Positions 1 through 9,250 of a stretch of 64,000 bases of DNA are shown here, piece after piece. Position 1 is the first letter of the stretch. Each line of letters starts with the position of its first letter. This DNA comes from an uncultured Mesonia sp. (GTDB lineage Bacteria; Bacteroidota; Bacteroidia; Flavobacteriales; Flavobacteriaceae), in assembly GCA_958296185.1 (NCBI GenBank), contig CATQIB010000001.1:1-64000 (forward strand). The letters run 5' to 3'. The notes beneath the pieces were generated by a model that was not told the origin of the DNA, did not search any database, and saw nothing but the letters and a program-made list of their open reading frames with translations. The position numbers and the translations under genes were made by a program.

Positions 1-1608
1 CTGCTTTTAAAGCCAGACCGGCGTTATCTTGGTCGTCTAGTGCAGAGAATAAATTTAAGTCTTTCTTACTGGCTGCAATTTCAACATTCATGGCTGTTTT
101 TTTATCGCTGTATTGTGCTTTTGTCATGGCTAATTGTAGCCTTTCCGGCGCGTATAGGCGTATTATGGGTGCGTAGTTACCTTGTTTTATGCCGTTTATT
201 GGAGCCACATAGCTGTAAATTTTGCTTATAGCAGAATTGCTTGCTAGAATATAATCACCTTGGTTAGGACCTACAAGGGTAAATTTGACTTGAAACAAAT
301 CGTCTTCTGGATTATTGGAATACACAAAAACTTCTTTACCATTAATTTGAGTTTTGGTGTACAGCACTTTATTTTCAGAAAGTTACTTTCTTGGGCACTA
401 GCGATAAACATATTTTCTTGATTATCGCCTGCTTGTGCTAATTGATCTACCTGCTCTCGATTAAGATTTTGTTGGAGTGGCTGGTTTTTTAAATCGGTTT
501 CGTGGTACACAAATCCGCTTATTTGCCATTTTTCACTTTGATAATCACCGCCAGCAGTAGCTATAATGCGGCTATAGTTTTGCTCGGTGTATTGAAATTC
601 TACGCGAATTCTCATTTCTGAAGTGATAGGAAAAGTGGGATTAAAAATAATTTCCCCAGCGGTGTAATCAATTGTATAATCTTCATTTTCTCCACGTGAA
701 AGCAGATTTCCATTTACAAACACGCGTTCGCTTCCAGAAATGATTAAAACAAATACTTCGTTATTGGGTCCGGTTAATTTGTAGGGGCCTTGATTACCTT
801 CTTGAGCTATAAATTCATTTTGGGTGTACACCCCTTGCACCAGTGCAGCCGAAGCCTGCGTTCTAATTTGGTGGTCATTTTGCGAACTCAAATTGGCTTG
901 AAGGTTAATACCTTGTACTTTTTTACGATAAGCGGCAAAAAAGCTCTGGTTCTCTATCAAGTCTACATCACCAGCTCTAACCTTCCAATTTTTACTTTCT
1001 AGCTCAATAAAAATTTGGTCAAATTCGCTTAAGTTTTGAGCATAACCCTGCTGTTGTAAGGGAATATTGGCGTCTTGTAATGAAGCCCTTAGACTTACTC
1101 CGGGAGCAATTTCTCCTACAATTTGCAAATCTAATTCAGAATTTAGCACGGCGCTTTGATTGTTGCCAACAGTTATACCCCTTGAAATGCTTCCGGTGGT
1201 TGATAAGCCTTCGAAAGGATTGTAATTTTTAGCCGCTGCAGGGCTTTCTAATGTATAGGGAATTACTCTTGTTTGATTGGAGTTTACAATAATGCTAGGA
1301 TCAAATTGCTGGTACTTTTTAGTTAAAAAATCGGGGTATTTTTTATAGCTGATATAAATGCTGTCATTGTTTTTTTGGTAATCAGGCGTGAAATAAATCC
1401 GCGCCAAGCGAAAATCAACGCGATAGAAAGAAGTATCAATAGGTTTTTGTTGCTTATCTAATACTTCGAATTTAAAAGGGTTTATACTTACGCTATCTAT
1501 TTGTACACTATCTTGTAATTTTAGCTTTTTAAACTGTATACCATTCTCAACCTGACCTCTAGTCAAAAAAGAAAGAAAAAGAAAGAGAAAGGTAAGCCGT
1601 GATTTCAT
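1..1608 (-). pseudogene. Large exported surface protein, frameshifted and cut by the window edge
   Basis: The gene starts at 1608 with a signal peptide (MKSRLTFLFLFLSFLTRGQ) and reads for about 410 residues as a beta-rich protein with no domain I can name. Near 372-380 the frame changes. The original frame runs about 35 more odd codons to a stop at 271. The neighbouring frame, entered at the same point, stays open for more than 120 codons to base 1 and reads as normal protein (KVLYTKTQINGKEVFVY follows the shift). One extra A in the short A-run there (minus strand) would restore a single frame. So this is either a broken gene or a sequencing indel. The family is probably a long, Bacteroidota-specific outer-membrane or surface protein; the function is unknown. 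The 3' end is outside the window. Confidence 0.75.
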
Positions 1609-1697
1609 CTGTATATAAAACTCAGTTTAGCATTCAATTATTACGAATGGGCATAAAAAAAATACTACGGCAAAATTAGTAAGTTGAAGCTAATAAA

Positions 1698-1728
1698 TTT
1701 GATTAGCTGGCGGGTATTTCTATTTTTG
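1698..1728 (+). promoter_or_regulatory. Bacteroidota-type promoter of xth
   Basis: TTTG at 1698-1701 lies 19 bp before TATTTTTG at 1721-1728. This matches the -33 TTG and -7 TAnnTTTG pattern of flavobacterial housekeeping promoters. The xth start codon lies 14 bases downstream, so the leader would be very short. Confidence 0.6.
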
Positions 1729-1742
1729 TAAAAACTATAAGA

Positions 1743-2507
1743 ATGGTACTACTTTCTTACAATGTAAATGGTATACGCGCTGCATTGCGTAAAAATTTAA
1801 CCGATTGGCTTGCCAACACACAAGCAGATGTGGTTTGTTTTCAGGAAATAAAAGCAACGGCAGATCAGTTTGATGATACTGTATTTAAAGAATTGGGTTA
1901 TGAATATTGTTATTGGTACCCGGCTCAAAAAAAGGGATACAGTGGGGTAGGAATAATTAGTAAAAAGAAACCATTAAACGTAACCTACGGTACAGGTATT
2001 GATTATATGGATGCCGAAGGAAGAAACTTACGCGTAGATTTTGAAAATTTTTCTGTTATGAGTCTTTACCTACCCTCTGGGACCAATATAGCGCGACTAG
2101 AGCATAAATTAGGCTACATGGATGATTTTTACACTTACGTGGATCAATTAAAACAGGAGATACCTAATTTAATAATATCTGGAGATTACAATATTTGTCA
2201 CGAGCCTATTGATATTCACGATCCGGTGCGTTTAAAAAAGGTTTCTGGATTTTTACCTGTAGAAAGGGAGTGGCTATCCAAGTTTTTGAATAACGGCATG
2301 ATAGACTCTTTTAGGTATTTGAATCCAGAGCGAGAGGAGTATTCTTGGTGGAGTTATAGAGCCAATGCTAGAGCCAATAATAAAGGATGGCGTTTAGATT
2401 ACCATCTAGTGAGTGAGCCACTGCAACAAAATATTAAGCGTGCCGTTATATTACCAGAAGCCAAACATAGCGATCATTGCCCGGTTTTGGTTGAAATAGA
2501 TAAATGA
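1743..2507 (+). CDS. xth: Exodeoxyribonuclease III
   Basis: Apurinic/apyrimidinic endonuclease and 3'-5' exonuclease of base excision repair. The 254 residues match the normal length of the ExoIII/AP-endonuclease family. The N-terminus has LLSYNVNGIRA, followed by the metal-binding Glu in VVCFQEIKA (about residue 36). Later come the catalytic region ISGDYNICHEPID and the C-terminal SDHCPVLVEI with the catalytic Asp-His pair. The ATG at 1743 follows a good promoter and is the only start that gives the standard N-terminus. The stop overlaps the downstream OmpA-family open frame by four bases (ATGA at 2504), so the two are likely co-transcribed. Identification is firm. Confidence 0.95.
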   Translation: MVLLSYNVNGIRAALRKNLTDWLANTQADVVCFQEIKATADQFDDTVFKELGYEYCYWYPAQKKGYSGVGIISKKKPLNVTYGTGIDYMDAEGRNLRVDFENFSVMSLYLPSGTNIARLEHKLGYMDDFYTYVDQLKQEIPNLIISGDYNICHEPIDIHDPVRLKKVSGFLPVEREWLSKFLNNGMIDSFRYLNPEREEYSWWSYRANARANNKGWRLDYHLVSEPLQQNIKRAVILPEAKHSDHCPVLVEIDK

Positions 2508-2509
2508 TT

Positions 2510-3472
2510 ATGAAGAAAATTTTATTTGCATATACCATGGCCGTCGGAGCTTTGGTGAGTTGTGTTCCCGCTAAAAAGTTAGCCGATTTAGAAGAGCAAC
2601 ACAAAGAGCTTAAACTCCACACACAGGAGCTAGAAGCCGAACTAGCCGATTGTGATAAATCACAAGACAAACTAGCCGAAGCACTAGAAGAAGAGAAATC
2701 TGCTTTAGCAGCATTAAAGCAGGAAAAAATGCATTTGAAAAATGAATTAGAGGGTAAAACGCAGGCTTTAAATGAACTGCAAGATTCTTATGATGCGTTA
2801 GAATCAAATAGCGCAGCCAACCTAGAAGCAAATTCAAAAAGGAACAGAGAATTACTTCAAGAACTAGAAGAAAAAAGAAAACGATTAAATGCCGAGCAGC
2901 AAAGACTAAGCGTGTTAGAACAAAAGCTTAGTGAGCGCTCTGGCCGAATTGATGAATTAGAGCAATTGATTGGTGCAAAAGACGCGAAACTAAATGCCTT
3001 AAAGACAAGTTTGTCAAAAGCACTTACCAATTTTGAAGGTAAAGGTTTAAGTGTAGAGCAAAAGAATGGTAAGGTGTATGTGCTTATGGAAAATAAATTG
3101 CTATTTGCTTCGGGAAGTTGGACAGTGGGTCACCAAGGAATTCAAGCAGTTAATCAACTAGCTCAGGTATTAGCCGAAAATAACGACATTAATGTTCTTA
3201 TAGAAGGCCATACAGATAACGTTCCTTATTCTGGAAATGCTATTCTAAAAGACAATTGGGATTTATCTACCAAACGCGCTACCGCCATTGTACATTTATT
3301 GCAACGAAATAAAAATATTAAGCCTAATCGTTTGACGGCTGCGGGAAGAGGAGAGTTTGCTCCTGTGGCTAGCAATACTTCGCCGGAAGGACGCGCTAAA
3401 AATAGAAGAATTGAGGTTATACTAGCACCCAATTGGGATGAGTTAAATTCGCTTTTGAGTATTGAAAATTAA
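2510..3472 (+). CDS. OmpA-family lipoprotein with coiled-coil stalk
   Basis: Predicted envelope lipoprotein that anchors to peptidoglycan. The N-terminus MKKILFAYTMAVGALVSC ends in a lipobox with Cys18. Residues about 25-170 are charged, with heptad-like E/K/L patterns that predict a long coiled coil. Residues about 190-315 form an OmpA C-terminal domain with IEGHTDNVPY and the diaminopimelate-binding NRRIEV region. The open frame can start at 2504 (MIM), but the ATG at 2510 places the lysines directly before the hydrophobic core, so I prefer it. It overlaps or abuts xth, and a bidirectional terminator follows. Homologues are common in Flavobacteriaceae; the exact role is unknown. Confidence 0.88.
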   Translation: MKKILFAYTMAVGALVSCVPAKKLADLEEQHKELKLHTQELEAELADCDKSQDKLAEALEEEKSALAALKQEKMHLKNELEGKTQALNELQDSYDALESNSAANLEANSKRNRELLQELEEKRKRLNAEQQRLSVLEQKLSERSGRIDELEQLIGAKDAKLNALKTSLSKALTNFEGKGLSVEQKNGKVYVLMENKLLFASGSWTVGHQGIQAVNQLAQVLAENNDINVLIEGHTDNVPYSGNAILKDNWDLSTKRATAIVHLLQRNKNIKPNRLTAAGRGEFAPVASNTSPEGRAKNRRIEVILAPNWDELNSLLSIEN

Positions 3473-3510
3473 AGTCTTAACTCAATAGTTAACCAGCGAT
3501 AACAAACAAA

Positions 3511-3548
3511 AACGATATAGGTTTTTTAACCATTCCTATATCGTTTTT
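3511..3548. terminator. Bidirectional terminator between the OmpA lipoprotein and radA
   Basis: AACGATATAGG at 3511-3521 pairs perfectly with CCTATATCGTT at 3535-3545. A T-run follows on the plus side and an A-run precedes, so it can stop both convergent transcripts. Confidence 0.8.
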
Positions 3549-3551
3549 GAT

Positions 3552-4919
3552 TTAAGCAAAAAGATGCTCTATTACCTCCTCAACCTTATTCACAAATAAG
3601 ATTTTAATACCGTATTTTCCTTTACTTATTTTACTCTGGCCAGATAGCATTATACTAGCAAAGCCCAGTTTTTCTGCTTCTAAAATACGTTGTTCGATTT
3701 TAGGAACTGGTCTAACTTCTCCTGCAAGTCCAACCTCGGCGGCAAAACAAATATCTTTAGCAATAGCTATATCTTCATTAGAAGATAAAATGGCTGCGAT
3801 TACGGCTAGGTCAATTGCTGTGTCATCTACATTAATGCCACCGGTGATATTCAAAAACACATCTTTGGCCCCTAATTTAAATCCTGCACGTTTTTCTAGA
3901 ACTGCTAGCAACATATTCAAACGTTTGGCATTATAACCTGTAGTCGAGCGTTGGGGGGTGCCATAGACGGCAGTGCTTACCAATGCTTGTATTTCAATCA
4001 TAAGCGGGCGTAATCCTTCAAGCGTAGCCGCTATAGCGGCACCACTTAAATCTTCTTGGTTTTTTGAAATAAGAATTTCAGAAGGATTGTTTACTTCCCT
4101 TAAGCCTTCTCCTTGCATTTCATAGATACCTATTTCGTGTGTAGAGCCGAATCTGTTTTTGTGTGCTCTCAATATGCGGTAGAGGTGATTTCTATCACCT
4201 TCAAACTGCAGTACAGTATCTACCATGTGCTCTAATATCTTGGGGCCAGCAATACTTCCTTCCTTATTAATATGCCCAATTAAAAGTACTGGAGTATGGG
4301 TTTCTTTAGCAAATTTTATAAGCTCTGCAGTACATTCTCTAATTTGAGAAATACTCCCAGCAGAACTATCAATATAATCGGTTTGTAAGGTTTGAATAGA
4401 GTCAATAATTAGAATCTCGGGATTCAATTGCTCTATTTGTCTAAAAATATGTTGTGTTTTGGTCTCTGTAAGGATGTAACAATTATGGGTGTCACCGCCT
4501 ATTCGTTGGGCGCGCATTTTTATCTGTTGTAAGCTTTCTTCTCCAGAAACATATAAGGTTTTGTAGGGTAGTTGAAGCGATACTTGTAACAACAAAGTAC
4601 TTTTTCCTATCCCTGGTTCGCCGCCCAATAAGGTTAAAGAACCGGGTACCAAGCCACCACCAAGTACACGATCTAGTTCTGTATTATTGGTTTTGAATCG
4701 TTTTTGCTTTTCGTATTCAATTTCTTCTATTAAGTGGGGCTTTGACAAGCGTTTATGAGAGGCGGTAACATCTTTACTTTTCCAGTCTTTTGTCTCATTT
4801 TTTTCAATGACTTCTTCTACTAGTGTATTCCATTGTTTGCAAGATGAGCACTGCCCTTGCCATTTTGCATGCTGCGTGCCGCAATTCTGGCAGTAAAAAG
4901 TAGTTTTTATTTTAGCCAT
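3552..4919 (-). CDS. radA: DNA repair protein RadA (Sms)
   Basis: Hexameric RecA-like ATPase/helicase that promotes branch migration in recombination. The N-terminal zinc finger is CQNCGTQHAKWQGQCSSC (residues 10-27). The RecA core has Walker A GGEPGIGKST (about 98), Walker B LIIDSIQT (about 174) and the RadA-specific KNRFGS motif (about 254). The last 150 residues are the Lon-protease-like domain, ending in the typical RISKGKYGI-like region. The 455 residues are the usual length. It is the last gene of a minus-strand run (panC, panD, flippase, esterase-like) and ends at the shared terminator. Identification is firm. Confidence 0.95.
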   Translation of the reverse strand: MAKIKTTFYCQNCGTQHAKWQGQCSSCKQWNTLVEEVIEKNETKDWKSKDVTASHKRLSKPHLIEEIEYEKQKRFKTNNTELDRVLGGGLVPGSLTLLGGEPGIGKSTLLLQVSLQLPYKTLYVSGEESLQQIKMRAQRIGGDTHNCYILTETKTQHIFRQIEQLNPEILIIDSIQTLQTDYIDSSAGSISQIRECTAELIKFAKETHTPVLLIGHINKEGSIAGPKILEHMVDTVLQFEGDRNHLYRILRAHKNRFGSTHEIGIYEMQGEGLREVNNPSEILISKNQEDLSGAAIAATLEGLRPLMIEIQALVSTAVYGTPQRSTTGYNAKRLNMLLAVLEKRAGFKLGAKDVFLNITGGINVDDTAIDLAVIAAILSSNEDIAIAKDICFAAEVGLAGEVRPVPKIEQRILEAEKLGFASIMLSGQSKISKGKYGIKILFVNKVEEVIEHLFA

Positions 4920-4934
4920 TATTTTTAGTAAGGT

Positions 4935-6083
4935 TTACAAACCAAAATCTTTCTTTAAGGTATTTATTTTTTCTAAAATTAGGTCTTTATTTATAAAAGC
5001 TACCTCTTCTTTTCCAAAGGCAACTTGATATTTTCGTAAGGCTTTTTTAGGCTTTCCACTTGTTTCGTAATAGCGAGCCTCAAAATAGTCACCCAGCATG
5101 GTTTTTTCGTGTGCCTTTGAAGCTAACTTTCCTAATTCTTTATACTCATCATAATTTTCATTTACCTCAATAGCCTTGGCAATCATTACAAAATCGCTTA
5201 CGCGGATTTTTATAGCTAAACCATATTGATTTTCTATGGTTTTATATTTCTCTACTAAATGATCAACCAGTGCATTGGTTTCAAGCAGTGTTTCATAATC
5301 TTTTGCAGAATAAGCTCTAAAAACCGAAAATATTTGTTCTAAAGCACTAGGGATAGCTTTTCCCACTAAGGTGTAATGAGTAGCATTCTCGATATTGTCG
5401 AAATAATAAAACAACTTTTGATTTTCTAGGTTGCGTAAAAGCTTGTCGGTTTCTAATATTGTTTCGTGAAGCGCAGGAATGTCATTGCTACCTGTGGCAA
5501 TGTAATACCATATTTTCTGGTCAATAGCCTTTAATTGATTAGCAAGATTGCTATGAACAGGTCTTAGGTAATCTGGACTCAAGTTGATGTAAGCATCAAA
5601 TATCGATTTGTCTTTAAAAAGATAGTAATTCATGAAATTAGCCGTTCTATTTTGGCCAATAATCATTTTAAAGGGAGCAATTCTATAATTTTTTTCGAGT
5701 AACGGAAGTAATTCCATTCCTAAAAATTCAAAAAACAGTGCGCCCTCATCGGCTGGTAAAAGTGTTTCAAAATCTACTTTTGTATCGTTTTCTCTACTGC
5801 CTATTTGATTTACGCCCACCACTATCGCTTCAGGGATATCCTCCCAATAGCTGTAATAATCTATGTTGCCTGCAACTGGTTCAAAAAGATAGTCGCCATC
5901 AAGTACCACCACAAGGGGGTATTTTTTATCTGTATTCTTTTTATAATTCCGGGGGAGTTGAATTTTGAGTTCTCGTTCTGCTTGTAGTTTTTCAGATTTT
6001 ACAACCTTGTAAGTAACTTGTGCTGATATAAAAAATGGAGAAATAAGGATTGATAAAATAACGAAAAAATGTATCCTTTTCAT
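4935..6083 (-). CDS. Secreted esterase-fold protein lacking the nucleophile serine
   Basis: 382 residues with a signal peptide (cleavage near SAQ, residue 22). The esterase-D/enterochelin-esterase-like alpha/beta fold is seen in YPLVVVLDGDYLF and in AIVVGVNQI. At the nucleophile elbow, where active members have G-x-S-x-G/A, this protein reads IIGQNRTANF, so Asn replaces Ser. It is therefore probably not a classical serine esterase. The C-terminal third (about 270-382) is helical and TPR-like. It lies between the flippase-like gene and radA in the same minus-strand run. Function unknown; it may bind rather than hydrolyse a ligand. Confidence 0.75.
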   Translation of the reverse strand: MKRIHFFVILSILISPFFISAQVTYKVVKSEKLQAERELKIQLPRNYKKNTDKKYPLVVVLDGDYLFEPVAGNIDYYSYWEDIPEAIVVGVNQIGSRENDTKVDFETLLPADEGALFFEFLGMELLPLLEKNYRIAPFKMIIGQNRTANFMNYYLFKDKSIFDAYINLSPDYLRPVHSNLANQLKAIDQKIWYYIATGSNDIPALHETILETDKLLRNLENQKLFYYFDNIENATHYTLVGKAIPSALEQIFSVFRAYSAKDYETLLETNALVDHLVEKYKTIENQYGLAIKIRVSDFVMIAKAIEVNENYDEYKELGKLASKAHEKTMLGDYFEARYYETSGKPKKALRKYQVAFGKEEVAFINKDLILEKINTLKKDFGL

Positions 6084-6125
6084 CTGGGCGGTTTCTAATT
6101 GATTTATTCTTGGAAGATAAATAAA

Positions 6126-7094
6126 TTAATCCTTATTCTGAAATATAGGAAGTAAAAATAAAGAAAGGCTTCCTAAAATGATATTTACTAGAGTTTGAGA
6201 GCCCCATAGCACCCAACCAAAGGCTTCGCCGGTTTCTCTAGGTATGCCATATAAAAGCATCGCACTACCAATAGCAATGGGATATATACCAATTCCGCCG
6301 TTCGAGAGCGTAATAGCAAAACTACCCACTACGAAGGCTAGCATAATAACATTGGCAGGAATATTCTCGGCACCATAAATGGCATATTTCATTACAAAAA
6401 ACATGCTTATATACATTATCCAAATAAAAATGGTGTGAAAAAGAAACCACCATCGCTTTTCCATTTTTAAGATGCTTTTCATCCCTAACAAAATACCCTG
6501 ACCGAAATCCCGTAATTTACTTAGCCACTTGTTTTTAGTTCGTTTAATAATCCGTAAAAACAAGATACCTCCACCTATTAAAATACCAAGCGCCAATAAA
6601 CCTATAAAAGGGTTGATTTCAAATCGGTTAAAAAGAAATATAAGTTGCTCACTTTGCAAAATGAAGGTAAAACTTACCACTAAAAAAAGCATAATTAAAT
6701 CGGCTACCCGCTCAGAAATAATGGTACCTAGACTGGTTTCAAAAGGTATTTTTTTATAACTGGCAACGGTAGCGGCTCTTAATACTTCTCCCGAACGGGG
6801 AACACCAAGATTGGCTAAATAGCCGCTCATAACAGCAGGGAAGCTAAGTTTAAAAGGTAATTTGTAACCTAGAGGTTCTATTAAAAATTTCCAACGATAG
6901 GCACGAGAAGCGTGAGAAAGCACACCAAAACTAACCGATAATAAAACATAGCCTATTTTCGCTTCAAGAATATTATCGTATAAAGCCTGGCGCTCTTGAG
7001 GGGTGGAGTGTAAATAAGATAAATAAACAAAAAATACTCCCAAAAATAATGGGAGTATTGTCTTAAGGTATTTAATATATTTTTTGCGAGGCAT
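6126..7094 (-). CDS. Lysylphosphatidylglycerol synthase-type (UPF0104) membrane protein
   Basis: 322 residues with about eight hydrophobic segments spread over the whole length and no soluble domain. It resembles the flippase-like transmembrane region of MprF and UPF0104 proteins (family PF03706). Family marks include SHASRAYRWKFLIEPLGY near residue 62 and a PRSGEVLRAATVA stretch near residue 99. Family members are thought to move or sense lipids in the inner membrane; the substrate cannot be read from sequence. The start lies 5 bases after the panD stop, so it is translated from the panC-panD transcript. Confidence 0.82.
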   Translation of the reverse strand: MPRKKYIKYLKTILPLFLGVFFVYLSYLHSTPQERQALYDNILEAKIGYVLLSVSFGVLSHASRAYRWKFLIEPLGYKLPFKLSFPAVMSGYLANLGVPRSGEVLRAATVASYKKIPFETSLGTIISERVADLIMLFLVVSFTFILQSEQLIFLFNRFEINPFIGLLALGILIGGGILFLRIIKRTKNKWLSKLRDFGQGILLGMKSILKMEKRWWFLFHTIFIWIMYISMFFVMKYAIYGAENIPANVIMLAFVVGSFAITLSNGGIGIYPIAIGSAMLLYGIPRETGEAFGWVLWGSQTLVNIILGSLSLFLLPIFQNKD

Positions 7095-7099
7095 CTGTT

Positions 7100-7450
7100 T
7101 TATTCCAATAAATTATTTTCCTCGTTAGGGAATAATATAGCGGGTTTAAAATTTTTAGCCTCATCAATATCCATTACGGCATAGGTGATTAAGATAAGTA
7201 CATCTCCTTTAGCTACTTTTCGCGCGGCCGCGCCGTTAAGGCATATTTCACCTGAATTTCTTGGGCCAGGAATTGCATAGGTCTCAAGGCGTTCACCATT
7301 GTTATTATTGACTATTTGCACCTTCTCACCCTCTACAATATTTGCAGCGTCCATTAGGTCTTCATCTATAGTAATACTACCTATATAATTTAAGTCGGCC
7401 CCCGTAACCTTTACGCGGTGAATTTTTGATTTTACAACGTGAATTTGCAT
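7100..7450 (-). CDS. panD: Aspartate 1-decarboxylase
   Basis: Makes beta-alanine from L-aspartate for pantothenate and coenzyme A synthesis. It is a pyruvoyl enzyme that cleaves itself. The cleavage site Gly24-Ser25 lies in [10 protein letters not shown], and the catalytic region continues through [13 protein letters not shown] and the Asn-Gly-Ala-Ala loop (about 73-76). The 116 residues match the family. It follows panC by 12 bases, so consecutive genes supply both substrates' pathway steps: beta-alanine production here and condensation with pantoate by PanC. Confidence 0.95.
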   Translation of the reverse strand: MQIHVVKSKIHRVKVTGADLNYIGSITIDEDLMDAANIVEGEKVQIVNNNNGERLETYAIPGPRNSGEICLNGAAARKVAKGDVLILITYAVMDIDEAKNFKPAILFPNEENNLLE

Positions 7451-7462
7451 CTTTATGTTGAT

Positions 7463-8311
7463 TTAATTTAATGCCATATTATCGATTAAACGTACCTCTC
7501 CAGCATAAGCGGCAATAAATGCTCGGTATTTGGTGCCGGTTTTTATTTTATTAGCAGGCTCGAGTGTTTCTGCATTTGCAATAATAAAATACTCTAATTT
7601 CAAAATAGTTGAGTTTTTAAACTTTTTTTCAATTTCGCCACTTAATTCTATTACAGATTTTGTGCCAAACTCTTGCTTTACATCTTGTAAACTTTGAAAA
7701 ATAAGACTTGCCCTTTCGCGTTGCTCGGTTGTAAGCAATTCATTTCGAGAACTTCTAGCTAAGCCGTTTTTTTCACGGCTTATGGAGCAAGGAATAATAG
7801 TGACTGGTAATTTTTCAATTTCGACCAATTTTTTGATGATCAAGAGTTGTTGGTAGTCTTTCTCGCCAAAAAAAGCAAAGTCTGGCCTTACTAGCCTCAG
7901 CAGTTTATTTACAATAGTACCTACACCATCAAAATGACCTTGTCTAAATTGTCCTTCCATATAGTTGGCTAAGGGGCCAAATTCATATGTGTTGGCTTGT
8001 AATTGGTCGTTATACATCGTTTGTTCAGACGGCGCAAATATTATGCAGTCTGGATAATGATGGGCCAGTAGCTCGCTGTCTTTTTCTAAGGTACGCGGAT
8101 AGTTAGCTAAATCATTTTGATTATTAAACTGCGTAGGATTTACAAAAATACTAATCACCACGACATCGGCTGTGGTGTTTGCTTTTTGCACCAGTGATAG
8201 ATGTCCCGTGTGTAAAGCTCCCATAGTGGGTACTAAGCCTATCTTTTTACCTGCTTTACGCTTAGCTGAAAGCAGGTTTTCTAAAGTTTCTTTCTCGTGT
8301 ATTATATGCAC
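7463..8311 (-). CDS. panC: Pantothenate synthetase
   Basis: ATP-dependent ligase joining pantoate and beta-alanine. The N-terminal adenylate-binding motif is GLVPTMGALHTGHLSL (about 24-39), followed by VFVNPTQFN and, later, FFGEKDYQQL. The 282 residues match the family. The start is GTG at 8311: no in-frame ATG lies upstream, and this gives the usual short N-terminus before LENLLSAKRKAGKKIG. A minus-strand TAATTTTG box at 8339-8332 lies about 20 bases upstream. It leads the panC-panD operon and is divergent from the GT5-like gene. Confidence 0.93.
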   Translation of the reverse strand: MHIIHEKETLENLLSAKRKAGKKIGLVPTMGALHTGHLSLVQKANTTADVVVISIFVNPTQFNNQNDLANYPRTLEKDSELLAHHYPDCIIFAPSEQTMYNDQLQANTYEFGPLANYMEGQFRQGHFDGVGTIVNKLLRLVRPDFAFFGEKDYQQLLIIKKLVEIEKLPVTIIPCSISREKNGLARSSRNELLTTEQRERASLIFQSLQDVKQEFGTKSVIELSGEIEKKFKNSTILKLEYFIIANAETLEPANKIKTGTKYRAFIAAYAGEVRLIDNMALN

Positions 8312-8331
8312 GTTAATATTTTTAACTCGTG

Positions 8332-8378
8332 CAAAATTAATATATTACTGGTAAACTGCATAAAATTTTGTAATTTTG
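8332..8378. promoter_or_regulatory. Back-to-back -7 boxes between panC and the GT5-like gene
   Basis: TAATTTTG occurs on the minus strand at 8339-8332, facing panC, and on the plus strand at 8371-8378, facing the GT5-like gene. Neither has a clear TTG at -33, so the assignment rests on the -7 element and position only. Confidence 0.4.
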
Positions 8379-8422
8379 CCTGTTTTTTGTCGTTAACAGT
8401 AATTTCCAATTCTAAATTATTT

Positions 8423-9247
8423 ATGAAAGATAAACGAATTTTGTATGTGTCTTCAGAGGTAATCCCATACCTTCCAGAAACAGAAATATCATCAATGTCT
8501 TTTGAAGTTCCCCGCATGGTGAATAACCAGGGAGGGCAGATACGTATTTTTATGCCAAGATTTGGTAATATAAATGAGAGAAGACATCAGTTGCACGAGG
8601 TTATTCGCTTATCTGGGATGAATCTTGTGATAAATGATTTAGATATGCCGCTTATTATAAAAGTAGCTTCTGTACCTAAAGAAAGGATGCAAGTTTACTT
8701 TATAGATAATGAGGATTATTTTAAACGTAAAGCCACTTTAACCGATGAAGACGGTCAATTATATGATGATAACGACGAGCGCGCTATTTTCTTTGCAAAG
8801 GGAGTTATAGAAACCGTTAAAAAACTAAATTGGGCGCCAGATATTATTCATGTACACGGATGGCTAGCCTCGCTTTTACCTCTCTATTTAAGAAATTATT
8901 ACGGAAATGAACCTTTATTCGCCGAATCAAAAATTGTAACTTCTATTTACAACAAAGGTTTTGAAGGTGAGTTAGATAGTGAAATGCAGACCAAGGTGCT
9001 TTTTGATGGACTAGAAGATGATGTAGTAACTCCATTACAGCAACCGGACTATGCTGCATTAATGAAAGTAGCAATAGATAATTCAGACGCTTTAATTAAA
9101 GGGAGTGCAGAATTGCCCGATGGAGTTTTGCAACATATAGAAAATGCTGACGTCCCTGTATTAGAATACAAGTCGAAAGAAGAATTCTCTCAAGCTTATC
9201 AAGATTTCTATCTGCATGATGTCTTGGGAGAGGAAAAAGAAGATTAA
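8423..9247 (+). CDS. GT5-like N-terminal half protein (annotated in relatives as glycogen/starch synthase)
   Basis: 274 residues beginning KDKRILYVSSEVIPYLPE, the N-terminal Rossmann fold of glycogen/starch synthases (family GT5), and containing IIHVHGWLASLLPLYL (about 142). The C-terminal nucleotide-sugar-binding half of a normal 470-residue GT-B enzyme is absent, and the next gene starts 3 bases later, so this is a stand-alone half. It probably cannot act as a normal synthase. The open frame extends up to 8297, but that part overlaps panC and its promoter region; ATG 8423 is the right start. It is followed by the DUF4270 gene and glmS. Confidence 0.8.
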   Translation: MKDKRILYVSSEVIPYLPETEISSMSFEVPRMVNNQGGQIRIFMPRFGNINERRHQLHEVIRLSGMNLVINDLDMPLIIKVASVPKERMQVYFIDNEDYFKRKATLTDEDGQLYDDNDERAIFFAKGVIETVKKLNWAPDIIHVHGWLASLLPLYLRNYYGNEPLFAESKIVTSIYNKGFEGELDSEMQTKVLFDGLEDDVVTPLQQPDYAALMKVAIDNSDALIKGSAELPDGVLQHIENADVPVLEYKSKEEFSQAYQDFYLHDVLGEEKED

Positions 9248-9250
9248 TTT

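Noticed and set aside
40..231. Plus-strand open frame at the left edge
   Set aside because: Antisense to the surface-protein reading frame, with composition typical of a shadow.
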